Source: Marispirochaeta sp964554875
Lineage (GTDB): Bacteria; Spirochaetota; Spirochaetia; JC444; Marispirochaetaceae
Direction: 5' to 3'
Assembly: GCA_964554875.1 (NCBI GenBank)
Contig: CAZKQJ010000009.1
Location: 1-64,000, forward strand
Length of the DNA: 64,000 bases
In this document: in pieces, positions 7,541 to 16,689 of the stretch
Layout: every line of letters starts with the position of its first letter
How positions within the stretch are numbered: position 1 is the first letter of the stretch
Translations under genes and position numbers: made by a program
The notes under the pieces: model-generated
The model's input: the letters and a program-made list of their open reading frames with translations, nothing else
Databases searched by the model: none
What the model was told of the DNA's origin: nothing

Positions 7541-8572
7541 TTAGTCTAGAAATACGACTTTAGTTACATCCCCGGACATCGAGGATTCCAGGGCTTTGCC
7601 GGCGTCTTCAAAGCTGAAGCGTGCATCGAGGACCGGTGAAAAATCCAGCATTCCCGATTCCATAATGCGCAGCCCCTGGATAAAATGCCGAGTAAGCTGA
7701 CCGACATCCCCGAAGGCGGTAACAGCCTTTCGCAGCATATTCACAGGACTGAACACCGCCTCGGGATACAGTCCGAAGAGAATAACCCTTCCGTGAGGAC
7801 CGGCGAGTTCGAAGGCAAGGCTGGTGGCCTTGGGGGAGCTTGCGGTTTCAATCACTATATCGGCCCCGTTTCCTCCGGTATACTCCATGACTGCCTCTGC
7901 AGCGTTTTCTTTGTCCGCAGCAATACAATGGTCAGCCCCGGCAGCCTCTGCTGCAGTGAATCTTTTCCTGTCCTTCTCAAGGCCCAGCATAATCACCTTC
8001 GAGGCACCTGCGGCCCTGAAAGCGAGCAGATGCATGAGTCCGATTGCCCCCGGCCCAACAATCGCCACGTTCTCCCCCAGCATCATCCTTGCCTTTTCCA
8101 GGGAGCGGACGACGAGACCGAAGGGTTCGGCCACAGCGGCCACCGAAAAATCGACACCTTTGGAGATGGCATGCGCCTGGGACGAAGGCAGGGAAATATA
8201 TTCGGCAAAGGTTCCGTCCCGGGTGATACCGATATGATCCCAACTTGAACAGAGGTTTTTATTTCCCGTAAGGCACTGGTAACAGCTGCCGCATCCGCCT
8301 ATCGGTTCAAGGGCGACCCGTTCTCCAACCCGGGATTCAGAAACTCCCGGTCCGACCTCAACGATCTCTCCCGCTCCCTCGTGTCCAAGAATAATGGGAA
8401 TGGGGACCGGTTTTCTTCCTATGTATTTGTTTTTCAGAATTGTAACATCCGTATAACATACCCCGGCTGCCCGAATTTTAACCAGGACATCGCCGTTTCC
8501 CAATTCCGGAACAGGCAGATCAGCAACCGACAGAGACCATTCGTCCTTGTTAGCTTTTATTATTCCCCTCAT
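7541..8572 (-). CDS. Zinc-dependent medium-chain alcohol/polyol dehydrogenase
   Basis: A 343-residue MDR-superfamily dehydrogenase of the sorbitol/threonine dehydrogenase type. Catalytic zinc ligands are expected in AAGVCYTDV and LGHEGAGEI; the structural zinc site is CGSCYQCLTGNKNLC. The Rossmann motif is GPGAIGLMH. The ATG at 8572 follows a GGGGGG run acting as the ribosome site. Only 15 bp separate it from the AroE-like gene, and its neighbour upstream is a Gfo/Idh/MocA oxidoreductase, so it is one of three oxidoreductases in the same operon. It should oxidise a secondary hydroxyl with NAD(P); the substrate is unknown. Confidence 0.9.
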   Translation of the reverse strand: MRGIIKANKDEWSLSVADLPVPELGNGDVLVKIRAAGVCYTDVTILKNKYIGRKPVPIPIILGHEGAGEIVEVGPGVSESRVGERVALEPIGGCGSCYQCLTGNKNLCSSWDHIGITRDGTFAEYISLPSSQAHAISKGVDFSVAAVAEPFGLVVRSLEKARMMLGENVAIVGPGAIGLMHLLAFRAAGASKVIMLGLEKDRKRFTAAEAAGADHCIAADKENAAEAVMEYTGGNGADIVIETASSPKATSLAFELAGPHGRVILFGLYPEAVFSPVNMLRKAVTAFGDVGQLTRHFIQGLRIMESGMLDFSPVLDARFSFEDAGKALESSMSGDVTKVVFLD

Positions 8573-8607
8573 GTTTCCCCCAATTGATACAGATTGCACG
8601 GGACCAG

Positions 8608-9654
8608 TCAGACCTCAACAGGACGATGATTAATCCCTGAGTCCATTACCGCCATGGTGACCTTCAGAGACCGCAGGGCATCCTCTCCGCTCGTCCTGGG
8701 AGTTTCCTCACCCCGCACGACTTTGCAGAAGTGCTCCATCTGAGCGGGATACGGGTCTGCGCTCTTCAGATTCAGCCTTTCCATCTTGAGGGGATACTGC
8801 CATCCAGCCCTGCTTTTATCTTCGTAGCTTATCTTCAGCATCTCCGGAAAGGACAGGGATCCCCGGTCCCCGAGAAAGTGATATATATTTCCGTTCCCCC
8901 GAAAGAAGAAATCATTTTCTCCCATGGTCTGTTCATAGGCCCATTTTGACGGGACAGAATCACTGAGCAGAATGCCTGCAATCGTTCCGTCCTTCATGCG
9001 GAGAGTGACACCGACAGTGTCCTCCACCTCGAACTTCCTTGCTTTGTTGTTGACCTCCGCATAGACCCGTTCTATCTCTCCATACATATAGCGCAGGTTG
9101 TCAATTTCATGGATGATATTAATCAGAATCGGTCCGCCGCCTTTCCGCCTTCTCCATTCACCGCTGTTCCGGAAATAGTCCGAAGGTTTGTACATCGCCC
9201 AGAGCATATTGATCCCCAGGATGTTTCCCAGCTCCCCGGCGGCGATAATTTCTTTCGCTGCGTTGATAAGGGGATTGAATCTGCGGTGGTGCCCGATCAG
9301 GAGCTGTACACCGTTTTTCCTGGCACTTTCTATAAGCCTTTCAGCATCTTCAACACAAGAGGCTATAGGTTTTTCCATGAATACATGCAGGCCGTTCTCT
9401 GCACAATACGAGCCCAGCTCTGCATGCATTTCATTTGGAACCGAGATAACAACCCCGTCCAGCTTTTCCCGGGCGATCATTTCCTTAAAATCGCTGTAGT
9501 ACCGTACACCCAGGCTATCGACGAAATCCTTCCGTGATGCATCCATATCAGCAATGGCCAGATAGTCACAGCAGTCCAGTTTTGCAAGAGCCCTGGCGTG
9601 TACCTGCCCGATCATGCCTACACCGATAGAAGCCAAACGTACTTTCCGGTTCAT
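8608..9654 (-). CDS. Gfo/Idh/MocA family oxidoreductase
   Basis: A 348-residue NAD(P)-dependent sugar or inositol dehydrogenase-like protein. The N-terminal Rossmann fold shows GVGMIGQVHA, and the family signature EKP occurs in FMEKPIASC. The C-terminal alpha/beta domain begins after GHHRRFNP. Family members oxidise sugars, cyclitols or their derivatives at a ring carbon. The ATG has AGGAG seven bases upstream. Its place in an operon with a TIM-barrel isomerase and a Zn-dehydrogenase, in an island that also encodes a creatininase-like hydrolase, resembles inositol or rare-sugar pathways. Confidence 0.9.
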   Translation of the reverse strand: MNRKVRLASIGVGMIGQVHARALAKLDCCDYLAIADMDASRKDFVDSLGVRYYSDFKEMIAREKLDGVVISVPNEMHAELGSYCAENGLHVFMEKPIASCVEDAERLIESARKNGVQLLIGHHRRFNPLINAAKEIIAAGELGNILGINMLWAMYKPSDYFRNSGEWRRRKGGGPILINIIHEIDNLRYMYGEIERVYAEVNNKARKFEVEDTVGVTLRMKDGTIAGILLSDSVPSKWAYEQTMGENDFFFRGNGNIYHFLGDRGSLSFPEMLKISYEDKSRAGWQYPLKMERLNLKSADPYPAQMEHFCKVVRGEETPRTSGEDALRSLKVTMAVMDSGINHRPVEV

Positions 9655-9696
9655 GCTGTTCTCCTCGAATCTCTCAATCTACAGCTAACTTCCATT

Positions 9697-10920
9697 TCAG
9701 TTTCCCATTAATTTGTACTTTCCTGCAGTTTCAAATACGGCCAGAATTTTTTCGGGTTCCGTATCTCCCTGGAAGTTGTGAATCTGAGAGAACACATACC
9801 CACCATCCCGAGAGAACACTTTTACCAGTTCGTCTACATGACGACACACATCATCTATTGACCTGTATTGATGAAAATTCTGCGTATCCGCTCCACCACC
9901 CCAGAAGAGTATGTGTTTTCCATATGTATTTTTTAACTTAACAGGGTCCATGCCCTTGGCACTTATTTGTACAGGGTTCAGAATATCTACCCCGATTTCT
10001 ATATAATCAGGAATAAGATCAAAGATAGCTCCACAACAATGCATTAATACCTTGAGCTTCGGATAATTCTTATGAATAAAGCTGCACTGCTGTTTATGGT
10101 AAGGTTTTATTAATTCACGATACGTTTCAGGAGAAATCTGCAAAGTAGATTGTGTCCCGATGTCATCAAAGAAATGGACCACATCAACTTTTCCTGAGGT
10201 TTGGTCCAGAATTTTCTTCAGGTTATGAATATTTGCATCCGTTACCATCTGAAAATATGCATGCATTAAATCAGGCTCGGTAATCAGATTACACAAGAAC
10301 TCTTCATGACCGAAATCCCGCTGTCCCTGTTCAAAAATACTGGCACCAAAGATCAGCACAATTGATTTATCAGTGTTTTTGTAGAGTCTTTCGATTTCTT
10401 TGATAATATATTCTATCTCATCATCATCCATCGGAGCTGCAGGATGGCAGTTTCTTAATCCATGTATTTCAGAGATCCCTCTCAAGGGATGAAAAATCTG
10501 GTCGTAATAAAGTCCCCTGAAGGGCATTCTGGCAAACGGTTCCCCATCTACATAGATCAGACTGCCCCCGTCCTTATCTTCCACTGGATGAAACTCCGCA
10601 GGAAACAGACACGGAACACCGTTATATAAAGAACCTTCGCGCCAATCCTTGCCGTTTATATTAAACCGATACCGCATACGGTGTACCTGAACAAAATCCC
10701 CGCCAAGGATATCAATAATCTGCGGATCAATTTCTGCCAGAAACTGAAAAAGATCGTAGACTTTGATCGGGATGGAATCAAAACCAAGATAGCGTAATAA
10801 CTCGGCATACGCAAACGCGCTGATTCCGTCGGTAGGAAGAGCACCGCAACTTACCAATATACCTTCAGAAATCTGCCCCTTTAAATATTTTCGAACTCTC
10901 TCTCGAGACGTTATCATCAT
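9697..10920 (-). CDS. Uroporphyrinogen decarboxylase-family protein (MtaA/CmuA-like)
   Basis: A 407-residue TIM-barrel protein of the UroD superfamily. Haem synthesis is unlikely because the gene lies inside a TRAP transport operon. Corrinoid methyltransferases of this family bind zinc with a His/Cys set; candidates here are LMHCCGAIFDLIPDY and the nearby FGASIFEQG. Similar unassigned UroD-like proteins recur in catabolic clusters, and a second one lies beside the other TRAP operon of this window (37450-38470). From about here to 12.9 kb the DNA looks more AT-rich than the genes around it. Start chosen at the first of two ATGs, with AGGAG upstream. Confidence 0.8.
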   Translation of the reverse strand: MMITSRERVRKYLKGQISEGILVSCGALPTDGISAFAYAELLRYLGFDSIPIKVYDLFQFLAEIDPQIIDILGGDFVQVHRMRYRFNINGKDWREGSLYNGVPCLFPAEFHPVEDKDGGSLIYVDGEPFARMPFRGLYYDQIFHPLRGISEIHGLRNCHPAAPMDDDEIEYIIKEIERLYKNTDKSIVLIFGASIFEQGQRDFGHEEFLCNLITEPDLMHAYFQMVTDANIHNLKKILDQTSGKVDVVHFFDDIGTQSTLQISPETYRELIKPYHKQQCSFIHKNYPKLKVLMHCCGAIFDLIPDYIEIGVDILNPVQISAKGMDPVKLKNTYGKHILFWGGGADTQNFHQYRSIDDVCRHVDELVKVFSRDGGYVFSQIHNFQGDTEPEKILAVFETAGKYKLMGN

Positions 10921-10985
10921 AAAGGCTCTCCTGAATATCCGGTAAGTGATTAGATTTAATATCTTCCAGGTTCAGCTTTCCGTTG

Positions 10986-12269
10986 CTATTTTACCAATCG
11001 CGTCATAAACAAAACGGTTTCCGGAATATAGGTTATTATGGCAAGAGCAATGAGCAGGACAATAATCATGGGAAGAGTCTCTCGTATCATCTCTTTCAGA
11101 GACACGTTTCCTATCCCTGCCGTCACAAACAAAAGCATTCCGAAGGGAGGTGTCAACAGGCCGATCATCATATTCAGACAAATCATAACCCCAAAATGGA
11201 CTATATCAATGTTGTAGAAATGCACTAAGGGCATTATTATGGGAACGAACACAAGCTGGGAAACATTCACATCTATTAATGATCCGAGGATAAGGAATAG
11301 AATATTAACAACCAGCAGGAACGCCCAGGGACTGCTTACCAATCCGCTCATTACCGATACTACTTCTTTCGAAACCTGCTCAGCAGTTACTATATAAGAG
11401 AAACCATAGGCTCCGGCGATAACCAGGAAGATCGTACCCGATGTACGAATTGTATTAAGCAGAATCCTCCCCAAAGATTTTAAACGCATGGTCCGGTAAA
11501 CGAAGAATGAAATCAGCAAGGTATACGCAGCAGCAACAGCTCCCGCTTCTGTCGGCGTCATTATACCGGTATAAATTCCGAAGAGCAGAACAACCGGGGT
11601 CATCAGTGCAGGCAAAGCCCCAAGAGTACTTTTCAAGAAATCCATGAAATCAACTTTAGTACCAATTGGGTAATTACGCTTTTTTGAAATAAAATAGACA
11701 TATACTCCGATTACAAGACAGAGAATAATAGCCGGAACCATACCCCCCATAAACAATTTGCCTACTGATGCTCCAGAGATCATTGCGTAGATTACAAACG
11801 GAATTGACGGTGGAAAGATTGGTCCAATAACAGAAGTAGAAGCGGTTATCGCACACGTAAATGGCATATCATAACCCTCCTTCTTCATCTGTGAAATTTC
11901 CAATACACCAAGGCCTGACGCATCGGCAACGGCACTGCCGGTCATACCTGCAAAAATCAACGAAGCAAGAATATTCACGTAGCCGGTTGCCCCAGGTTTA
12001 CGACCAATCATTGATCGTGCAAAATCGAATATTTTGTCCGTAACCTTACTGGAATTCATGACATTAGCAGTGAAAATAAACAAGGGAATCGCTATTAGAA
12101 TATAGCTGTTGGTTAAACCATAGCCAATGGTATTAATCAGGGATCCAATGCTTATTCCTTTGGCGAGATAATAGGCAATAGAACCCACCAACATACCAAA
12201 ACCTATGGGCATGCGTAATAAAAACGCAATAATCAGTACAAAAAAAGGTATTATCAAGTACCAGCTCAT
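10986..12269 (-). CDS. dctM: TRAP transporter large membrane subunit (DctM)
   Basis: A 427-residue, strongly hydrophobic protein with about a dozen membrane segments. It is the ion-coupled channel subunit of a tripartite ATP-independent periplasmic (TRAP) transporter, which takes up organic acids using the sodium or proton gradient. Typical family stretches include FIFTANVMNSS, GMTGSAVADASGLG, IGPIFPPSIPFVIYA and LTPPFGMLLF. Its ATG overlaps the stop of the small subunit gene (ATGA), indicating translational coupling. Confidence 0.93.
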   Translation of the reverse strand: MSWYLIIPFFVLIIAFLLRMPIGFGMLVGSIAYYLAKGISIGSLINTIGYGLTNSYILIAIPLFIFTANVMNSSKVTDKIFDFARSMIGRKPGATGYVNILASLIFAGMTGSAVADASGLGVLEISQMKKEGYDMPFTCAITASTSVIGPIFPPSIPFVIYAMISGASVGKLFMGGMVPAIILCLVIGVYVYFISKKRNYPIGTKVDFMDFLKSTLGALPALMTPVVLLFGIYTGIMTPTEAGAVAAAYTLLISFFVYRTMRLKSLGRILLNTIRTSGTIFLVIAGAYGFSYIVTAEQVSKEVVSVMSGLVSSPWAFLLVVNILFLILGSLIDVNVSQLVFVPIIMPLVHFYNIDIVHFGVMICLNMMIGLLTPPFGMLLFVTAGIGNVSLKEMIRETLPMIIVLLIALAIITYIPETVLFMTRLVK

Positions 12270-12796
12270 ATCAATGAATCCTTCTTTTCTGTGTTGTATT
12301 GTTGGATATAGATCTTATCCTTGTATGATTTAATATCCAGTACAAGACGGTGCCCTGAACGTATTACCGAAGAAATCAATAGAACGGGAAAGGATAAGAA
12401 TATAATAGAAACCGGTATCTTCATTATCGGCGTGACGAATGTACGCAGCTTCCACAGGTATACAAAAGAGGGGGGAATAGCTATAGAGAAAGCAATAACA
12501 ATTATTGAATACGACATAATGCGCAGAATATTCTGCCCTTTGATGGAAATCCTCGAATATATCAAATCAAAGACAACATGATCTTCATTCCTATAGGCAA
12601 TACAGCTTCCCACAAGCCCCACAATAACAAAGGCATTAACAGAAAACTCAAATGTCCAGTTTTGAGGGTTTTTTATGATATATCTAAAAAAAACATTTAA
12701 AAGGAAAACAAGAAATAAAAGCACAAACGTAACAACGGGAATATAGATCTCAAAAAAATCTATAAAAATCCTGGCAATCTTCTTTGTCCGGCTCAT
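12266..12796 (-). CDS. dctQ: TRAP transporter small membrane subunit (DctQ)
   Basis: A 176-residue protein with four predicted membrane helices, the usual plan of the DctQ subunit that pairs with DctM. The NPQNWTFEFS segment between helices one and two and the RNEDHVVFDL stretch fit the family. ATG at 12796 with AGGGAG eight bases upstream is preferred; the TTG two codons earlier leaves too little room after the ribosome site. It overlaps dctM by four bases and is separated from dctP by a stem-loop at 12847-12872. Confidence 0.92.
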   Translation of the reverse strand: MSRTKKIARIFIDFFEIYIPVVTFVLLFLVFLLNVFFRYIIKNPQNWTFEFSVNAFVIVGLVGSCIAYRNEDHVVFDLIYSRISIKGQNILRIMSYSIIVIAFSIAIPPSFVYLWKLRTFVTPIMKIPVSIIFLSFPVLLISSVIRSGHRLVLDIKSYKDKIYIQQYNTEKKDSLI

Positions 12797-12846
12797 TGAC
12801 AACGCTCCCTCATCAACAGTATTCCATTATACATCCATTTATCGTA

Positions 12847-12872
12847 CGGGCGCTGCTTTTTGGCAGCGCCCG
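12847..12872 (-). promoter_or_regulatory. Intercistronic stem-loop between dctP and dctQ
   Basis: A perfect 10 bp GC-rich stem (12847-12856 with 12863-12872) and a 6-base loop. On the transcribed strand no U tract follows, so it is more likely a partial terminator or an RNA-stabilising hairpin that keeps binding-protein mRNA in excess over the permease. Comparable hairpins lie in the other two transporter operons of this window. Confidence 0.7.
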
Positions 12873-12894
12873 CAATGATGCACAACTGGTGTGA

Positions 12895-13902
12895 TTATTT
12901 CATTGCCTGTACACGCTCGTAGAGGTCAATATTCCATTTTTCAGTGAGTCCGTTTCTAACATAGTAGTCGTAGGAATGTTTCTGGAATGCTTCTACATCC
13001 GGTTCCGTTATGATCATACCGTAGTCTTTCATGAAACCGACGAGTTCGGCTTCCTGCGCATAAGTAGTCTTGCTGCCTTCCTTGCAGGCATAATCGGCGG
13101 CCTCGTGCATCCACTGTTTCTGTTGATCATTCATTTTTTCCCAGACACGGTTATTGATGACCATCAACTTCACATCAATTATGTGTTTTGTAAGGGCGAT
13201 CTGTTTAGTGACCTCATAGAACTTCATGGCATAGGTACCGGGAAGCGGATTATCCTGTCCTTCAACAGTTCCGGTCTGCAGTGCCATGTAGACTTCCGAG
13301 TACGCGATGGGTACTACTTTTGCTCCAAGGGACTGTCCAGCATGAATCCAGTCCGGAGCGTTCGGCATTCGCAGAATCATGCCATTCACATCCTGCGGCG
13401 TTCGTATTGGTTTTTCCCACTTTGTGTTAATGGTCCTGGACCCCTGGGTCATTGCACCGAGAGGAGTATATCCGCAGGCATCGGAAACCATCTTGTAGAA
13501 ATCCCTGGCTACAGGGGAATCCTGCGCAAAAACCTTTTCCATGTGTTCATAGCTGGTAAAAATGTAGGGAGCTGCAAACATACTGGCCGCCGGAAGATAA
13601 GGCGCCATGTCCTGGAATGCCAGCGTAGACATATCCAGATCACCTATCATCAGTGCATTCACCTCCCCTTCCTGGGTATAAAGGGTGCCGCTGGCATAGG
13701 TATTAACCTTTATCTGACCACTGGATAGTTCTTCCACTTTTTCAGCGAACTTCAGCATAGTAACTCCCTGGGGATGCTCTTCAGGCTCAAGTTGATTGTA
13801 TGACAAAACAAAGCGTTCGCTCTTCGCTTCGTCCTGTCCACCGGCTATTGCTATCCCAGCGATAACCACCAAGAAAATCATCATGTGTAAGATTTTCTTC
13901 AT
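12895..13902 (-). CDS. dctP: TRAP transporter substrate-binding protein (DctP)
   Basis: A 335-residue periplasmic binding protein with an N-terminal signal peptide (hydrophobic LHMMIFLVVIAGIAIA) and no lipobox cysteine. DctP-family features include the LRMPNAPDW region with the arginine that normally binds the substrate carboxylate, and GTVEGQDNP. It captures an organic acid for the DctQM pair. It is the first gene of the ten-gene operon running down to the TIM-barrel gene at 4851. ATG 13902 is preceded by GGAGGT. Confidence 0.93.
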   Translation of the reverse strand: MKKILHMMIFLVVIAGIAIAGGQDEAKSERFVLSYNQLEPEEHPQGVTMLKFAEKVEELSSGQIKVNTYASGTLYTQEGEVNALMIGDLDMSTLAFQDMAPYLPAASMFAAPYIFTSYEHMEKVFAQDSPVARDFYKMVSDACGYTPLGAMTQGSRTINTKWEKPIRTPQDVNGMILRMPNAPDWIHAGQSLGAKVVPIAYSEVYMALQTGTVEGQDNPLPGTYAMKFYEVTKQIALTKHIIDVKLMVINNRVWEKMNDQQKQWMHEAADYACKEGSKTTYAQEAELVGFMKDYGMIITEPDVEAFQKHSYDYYVRNGLTEKWNIDLYERVQAMK

Positions 13903-13968
13903 CGTTCTACCTCCGTTTATTTTTCATGAAGCCAGGCTTCATATTCACCTTTAAATAATATATCTGAA

Positions 13969-14018
13969 ATATATTCTAGTTATACCACTAAGAATATCAT
14001 GAATACAGACATTGTCAA
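13969..14018 (-). promoter_or_regulatory. Promoter and operator of the TRAP/dehydroquinase operon
   Basis: Minus-strand TTGACA (14013-14018), 16 bp spacer, TATTCT (13991-13996). Just downstream lies ATATATTCTAGTTATACC (13969-13986), a variant of the TTATAC-N5-TTATAC operator, covering the expected start site. The divergent promoter 35 bp away carries the same TTGACAATGTCT box. Confidence 0.65.
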
Positions 14019-14053
14019 GTTTTTTTTACAGCCTCTCTGTGCGGAGAAAAAAA

Positions 14054-14090
14054 TTGACAATGTCTTTTCAATGGTATAATCTGAGTATAT
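14054..14090 (+). promoter_or_regulatory. Promoter and operator of the divergent Zn-dehydrogenase gene
   Basis: TTGACA at 14054-14059 and TATAAT at 14075-14080 with a 15 bp spacer, the same short spacing as at 359-385. The -10 lies in the operator 14073-14090, reverse complement ATATACTCAGATTATACC. Confidence 0.65.
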
Positions 14091-14170
14091 TGATGTTATA
14101 TTTTTGATATTTTCTAAACAAACGGGTTATAACAGTAGTTTAGCACATGTATACAAAGGGAGGATGTTCG

Positions 14171-15211
14171 ATGAGCGAAATGAAAGCTCTTGTTTTTCAC
14201 GGACCGCAGGATATGAGATTCGAATCAGTGCCCTGCCCAACACCGGGGAAAAATGAAGTGCTTGTTCGAGTTAAAGCGGTATCAATCTGCGGATCCGATT
14301 TATCCGGATATCGTGGCGGGAATCCGATGAGAGTCCCGCCCCTGATAATGGGGCACGAATTTTCCGGAGAAATTGCGGAACTTGGAGAGAAGGTACAGGG
14401 CCTTAAACAGGATGACAGGGTCGGAGTCATTACCAATCTCTATTGCGGAAAATGCGCTAACTGCAGGCAGGGACTTCAGAACGTCTGTGAAAACCGTTTC
14501 ATTATCGGTACTACCATGAAGGCGGGAAGCTACAACGGGGCCATGGCAGAATACGTTCTTGCTCCGGCAGAAAAGATTGTGCCCCTGCCGGACCATGTCT
14601 CTTTTAACGAAGCAGCCCTGGCGGAGCCTCTGTCAATTGCTCTGCGGGCAACAAAGCACGCAGGGACTATGCAGGGAAAGAGCGTCGGTGTATTCGGCGC
14701 GGGTCCCATAGGTCAACTTGCCATAGCCTGCATGAAGCATGCAGGAGCCGAACGTATTGTAGCTGTCGACCTGGTAAAAAAGCGTCTCGAAATGGCAAAA
14801 TTAATGGGGGCTAACCATACAATAATTGCTGGAGACAATGTTATTTCGGAAATCGAAAAATTGACGGAGGGAATCGGTCTCGACTGCGTATTTGACGCTG
14901 CCGGAGTCGAAACCACTATTAATACAGGAATTGAGGTTGTCAGAAATGGGGGAACGGTGCTGCTTGTCGGAATGGCATCCCCAAAGATCAATATCGAACT
15001 CAAGCATGCGATTGCCAAGGAAATAAAGTTCCTTACCAGCTATATGTATACCTCGGAGATGAAAGAAGGCCTTGATCTTATTGCCAAGGGAAGAATTGAT
15101 GTTAAAAGAATAATAACCTCGGAATACCCTTTATCCGAAGGACCGAGGATTTTCAGCGAACTATTCTGCGGTAAGTCCCAGGATATTAAAGTAATTCTAA
15201 AAAACAGTTGA
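14171..15211 (+). CDS. Zinc-dependent medium-chain dehydrogenase
   Basis: A 346-residue MDR dehydrogenase, distinct from the one at 7541. It shows AVSICGSDL and MGHEFSGEI for the catalytic zinc, CGKCANCRQGLQNVC for the structural zinc and GAGPIGQLA for the nucleotide fold. Polyol, threonine and galactitol dehydrogenases have this layout. Start ATG 14171 is set by GGAGG at 14159-14163 rather than an upstream ATG at 14147. It is monocistronic, divergent from the TRAP operon, under the common operator, and ends at a strong terminator. In the Thermotoga inositol pathway an enzyme of this type makes a diketo-inositol before ring opening; that parallel is speculative. Confidence 0.9.
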   Translation: MSEMKALVFHGPQDMRFESVPCPTPGKNEVLVRVKAVSICGSDLSGYRGGNPMRVPPLIMGHEFSGEIAELGEKVQGLKQDDRVGVITNLYCGKCANCRQGLQNVCENRFIIGTTMKAGSYNGAMAEYVLAPAEKIVPLPDHVSFNEAALAEPLSIALRATKHAGTMQGKSVGVFGAGPIGQLAIACMKHAGAERIVAVDLVKKRLEMAKLMGANHTIIAGDNVISEIEKLTEGIGLDCVFDAAGVETTINTGIEVVRNGGTVLLVGMASPKINIELKHAIAKEIKFLTSYMYTSEMKEGLDLIAKGRIDVKRIITSEYPLSEGPRIFSELFCGKSQDIKVILKNS

Positions 15212-15224
15212 ACATTTACCGATT

Positions 15225-15270
15225 AAAAAACCGGTACCGGAGGGTTTCAATCCATCGGTACCGGTTTTTT
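15225..15270. terminator. Bidirectional terminator
   Basis: A perfect 15 bp stem (15225-15239 with 15256-15270), with an A run on one side and a T run on the other, lies between the convergent Zn-dehydrogenase and creatininase-like genes. It can serve both. Confidence 0.9.
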
Positions 15271-15283
15271 TGCATTTATGTAA

Positions 15284-16252
15284 TCAGGAAGGCCAGGCAA
15301 CCGTCCAGATATGTTTTCCGCCTTCCTTGTCCGGCCCCTTCAACAGAGCTTCAATTTCTTCTTTACTCCGCTGGGTCATGTATTTGGCCTCGGGAAGTTT
15401 TCCCGCCGGGAATTTTTCCAGGATATCGTTATGCAGCTTCACTACGTAATCGCAGTAATCCTCAATTGCGCCGAAGGCCTTCTCCGCCTTTGCAAGGGAG
15501 GGTTTTCCGAGTACACCTTCGGGATATACGGCGAACTCCACACCGCCGCCCCCGATCTGACTCTGGCCGGCCATCGGCAGACCGTAGATGTCTCCGCCCT
15601 TATCGATGTGACCGGCAGGCAGGAATCCCCAGCACTCCGTATCGACGGCATGTTCCATCTGTACGAATTCCGGGAACAGTGCAAGACACACCGAATTCTC
15701 CGCTTCATCTCCATGCCGGAAGGGGGTTTCAAAGGGACCGCCATGCTCTTTGTCCATCATGGACTGACCGGAAATCTTCCACACGTCCATAAAAAAGAGC
15801 ATCGCCGGAACCTGGTAGCGTTTTGCCCATTCCTGCATGGCGGAGGGAATAATGTACTCCTGACCGTGGCTGCTCATCAGGATCATTTTGCGGAAGCCCG
15901 CATTCCAATAGCCTGAGATAATCGACCGTATAAGAGCGGAGTTTACGTCATCCGGAATAGGCACGGTAAAACGCTGTCCTAAATGAGAGAACGGATGGGA
16001 TGCGTACCACATGGGTTCCGCGACTGTACATCCGGTCTTTTCCGCTATCATCTCGCACATCCGGGTAACGATAAAAACATCCTCACCCATGGGCTGTGAA
16101 TCACCGTGGTTTTCGGTAGAGCCAAAGGGGATCAGAATAACATCGTTGACCTCCAAGCGCTCCTCGAGCTCCTTCTTGGTCATGGTCTGATAATAAATCT
16201 TCTCCGTACTCTCCATTTTCCCGCCTTTGCGGGGGAGTTCCCAATTTCCCAT
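15284..16252 (-). CDS. Creatininase-family metal-dependent hydrolase
   Basis: A 322-residue protein of the creatinine amidohydrolase fold. Metal ligands are expected in GSTENHGDSQPMGED (Glu, His, Asp) and in RHGDEAENS (His, Glu), with the SSHGQE loop in between. Family members open rings or cleave amides: creatininase, the riboflavin-pathway ArfB, MftE, and the inosose-ring hydrolase IolN. With dehydrogenases and TIM-barrel isomerases in the same regulon, opening of an oxidised cyclitol ring is an attractive but unproven role. Last gene of the GntR-RraA-Ldh2-cupin operon. ATG 16252 has CAGGAG seven bases upstream. Confidence 0.85.
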   Translation of the reverse strand: MGNWELPRKGGKMESTEKIYYQTMTKKELEERLEVNDVILIPFGSTENHGDSQPMGEDVFIVTRMCEMIAEKTGCTVAEPMWYASHPFSHLGQRFTVPIPDDVNSALIRSIISGYWNAGFRKMILMSSHGQEYIIPSAMQEWAKRYQVPAMLFFMDVWKISGQSMMDKEHGGPFETPFRHGDEAENSVCLALFPEFVQMEHAVDTECWGFLPAGHIDKGGDIYGLPMAGQSQIGGGGVEFAVYPEGVLGKPSLAKAEKAFGAIEDYCDYVVKLHNDILEKFPAGKLPEAKYMTQRSKEEIEALLKGPDKEGGKHIWTVAWPS

Positions 16253-16270
16253 ATTCGTCTCCTGTCTTCT

Positions 16271-16636
16271 TTAAGAATCGATCCGATGAGATTTAAGCTG
16301 AGGAGCGTAAATCCAGACAAACTTAAGAACTTCATCGCCTGTATTGACTATTTTATGTTTTCCGCCGGGAGGATTATACACACAGACTCCCGCTTCCAGC
16401 GGAATCTCCTCGTCTTCGGTAATAAACAGACCTTTTCCGGAAAGAAAAAACATGACTTCCTCTTCAGTTTCATGCATATGCTCAGGGACCATACCCCCGG
16501 GATCGGTCTCATTTACCCCCATGGCGAGGTTTTTGGAACCGACTGTTTTTTCCGACACCAGAATCCAGGAAGTTCTCGGAGGATCCCTCCTCTGCCCTTC
16601 CACATCCTTGATATTAACGACCTTAACTGAAGACAT
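16271..16636 (-). CDS. Small cupin-domain protein
   Basis: A 121-residue single-domain cupin. Motif 1 carries metal ligands in PEHMHETEEE and motif 2 in GGKHKI, so a metal site is likely. Such proteins act as sugar isomerases, lyases or ligand sensors. It lies 18 bp upstream of the creatininase-like gene and 53 bp after the Ldh2 gene in the same operon, which points to a step or sensor in this pathway. The ribosome site is AAAGGAGG. Confidence 0.85.
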   Translation of the reverse strand: MSSVKVVNIKDVEGQRRDPPRTSWILVSEKTVGSKNLAMGVNETDPGGMVPEHMHETEEEVMFFLSGKGLFITEDEEIPLEAGVCVYNPPGGKHKIVNTGDEVLKFVWIYAPQLKSHRIDS

Positions 16637-16689
16637 TGCTTCCTCCTTTGCGTTCAGTTATATATCCTGGAGAGAACAGATATGCCCTG

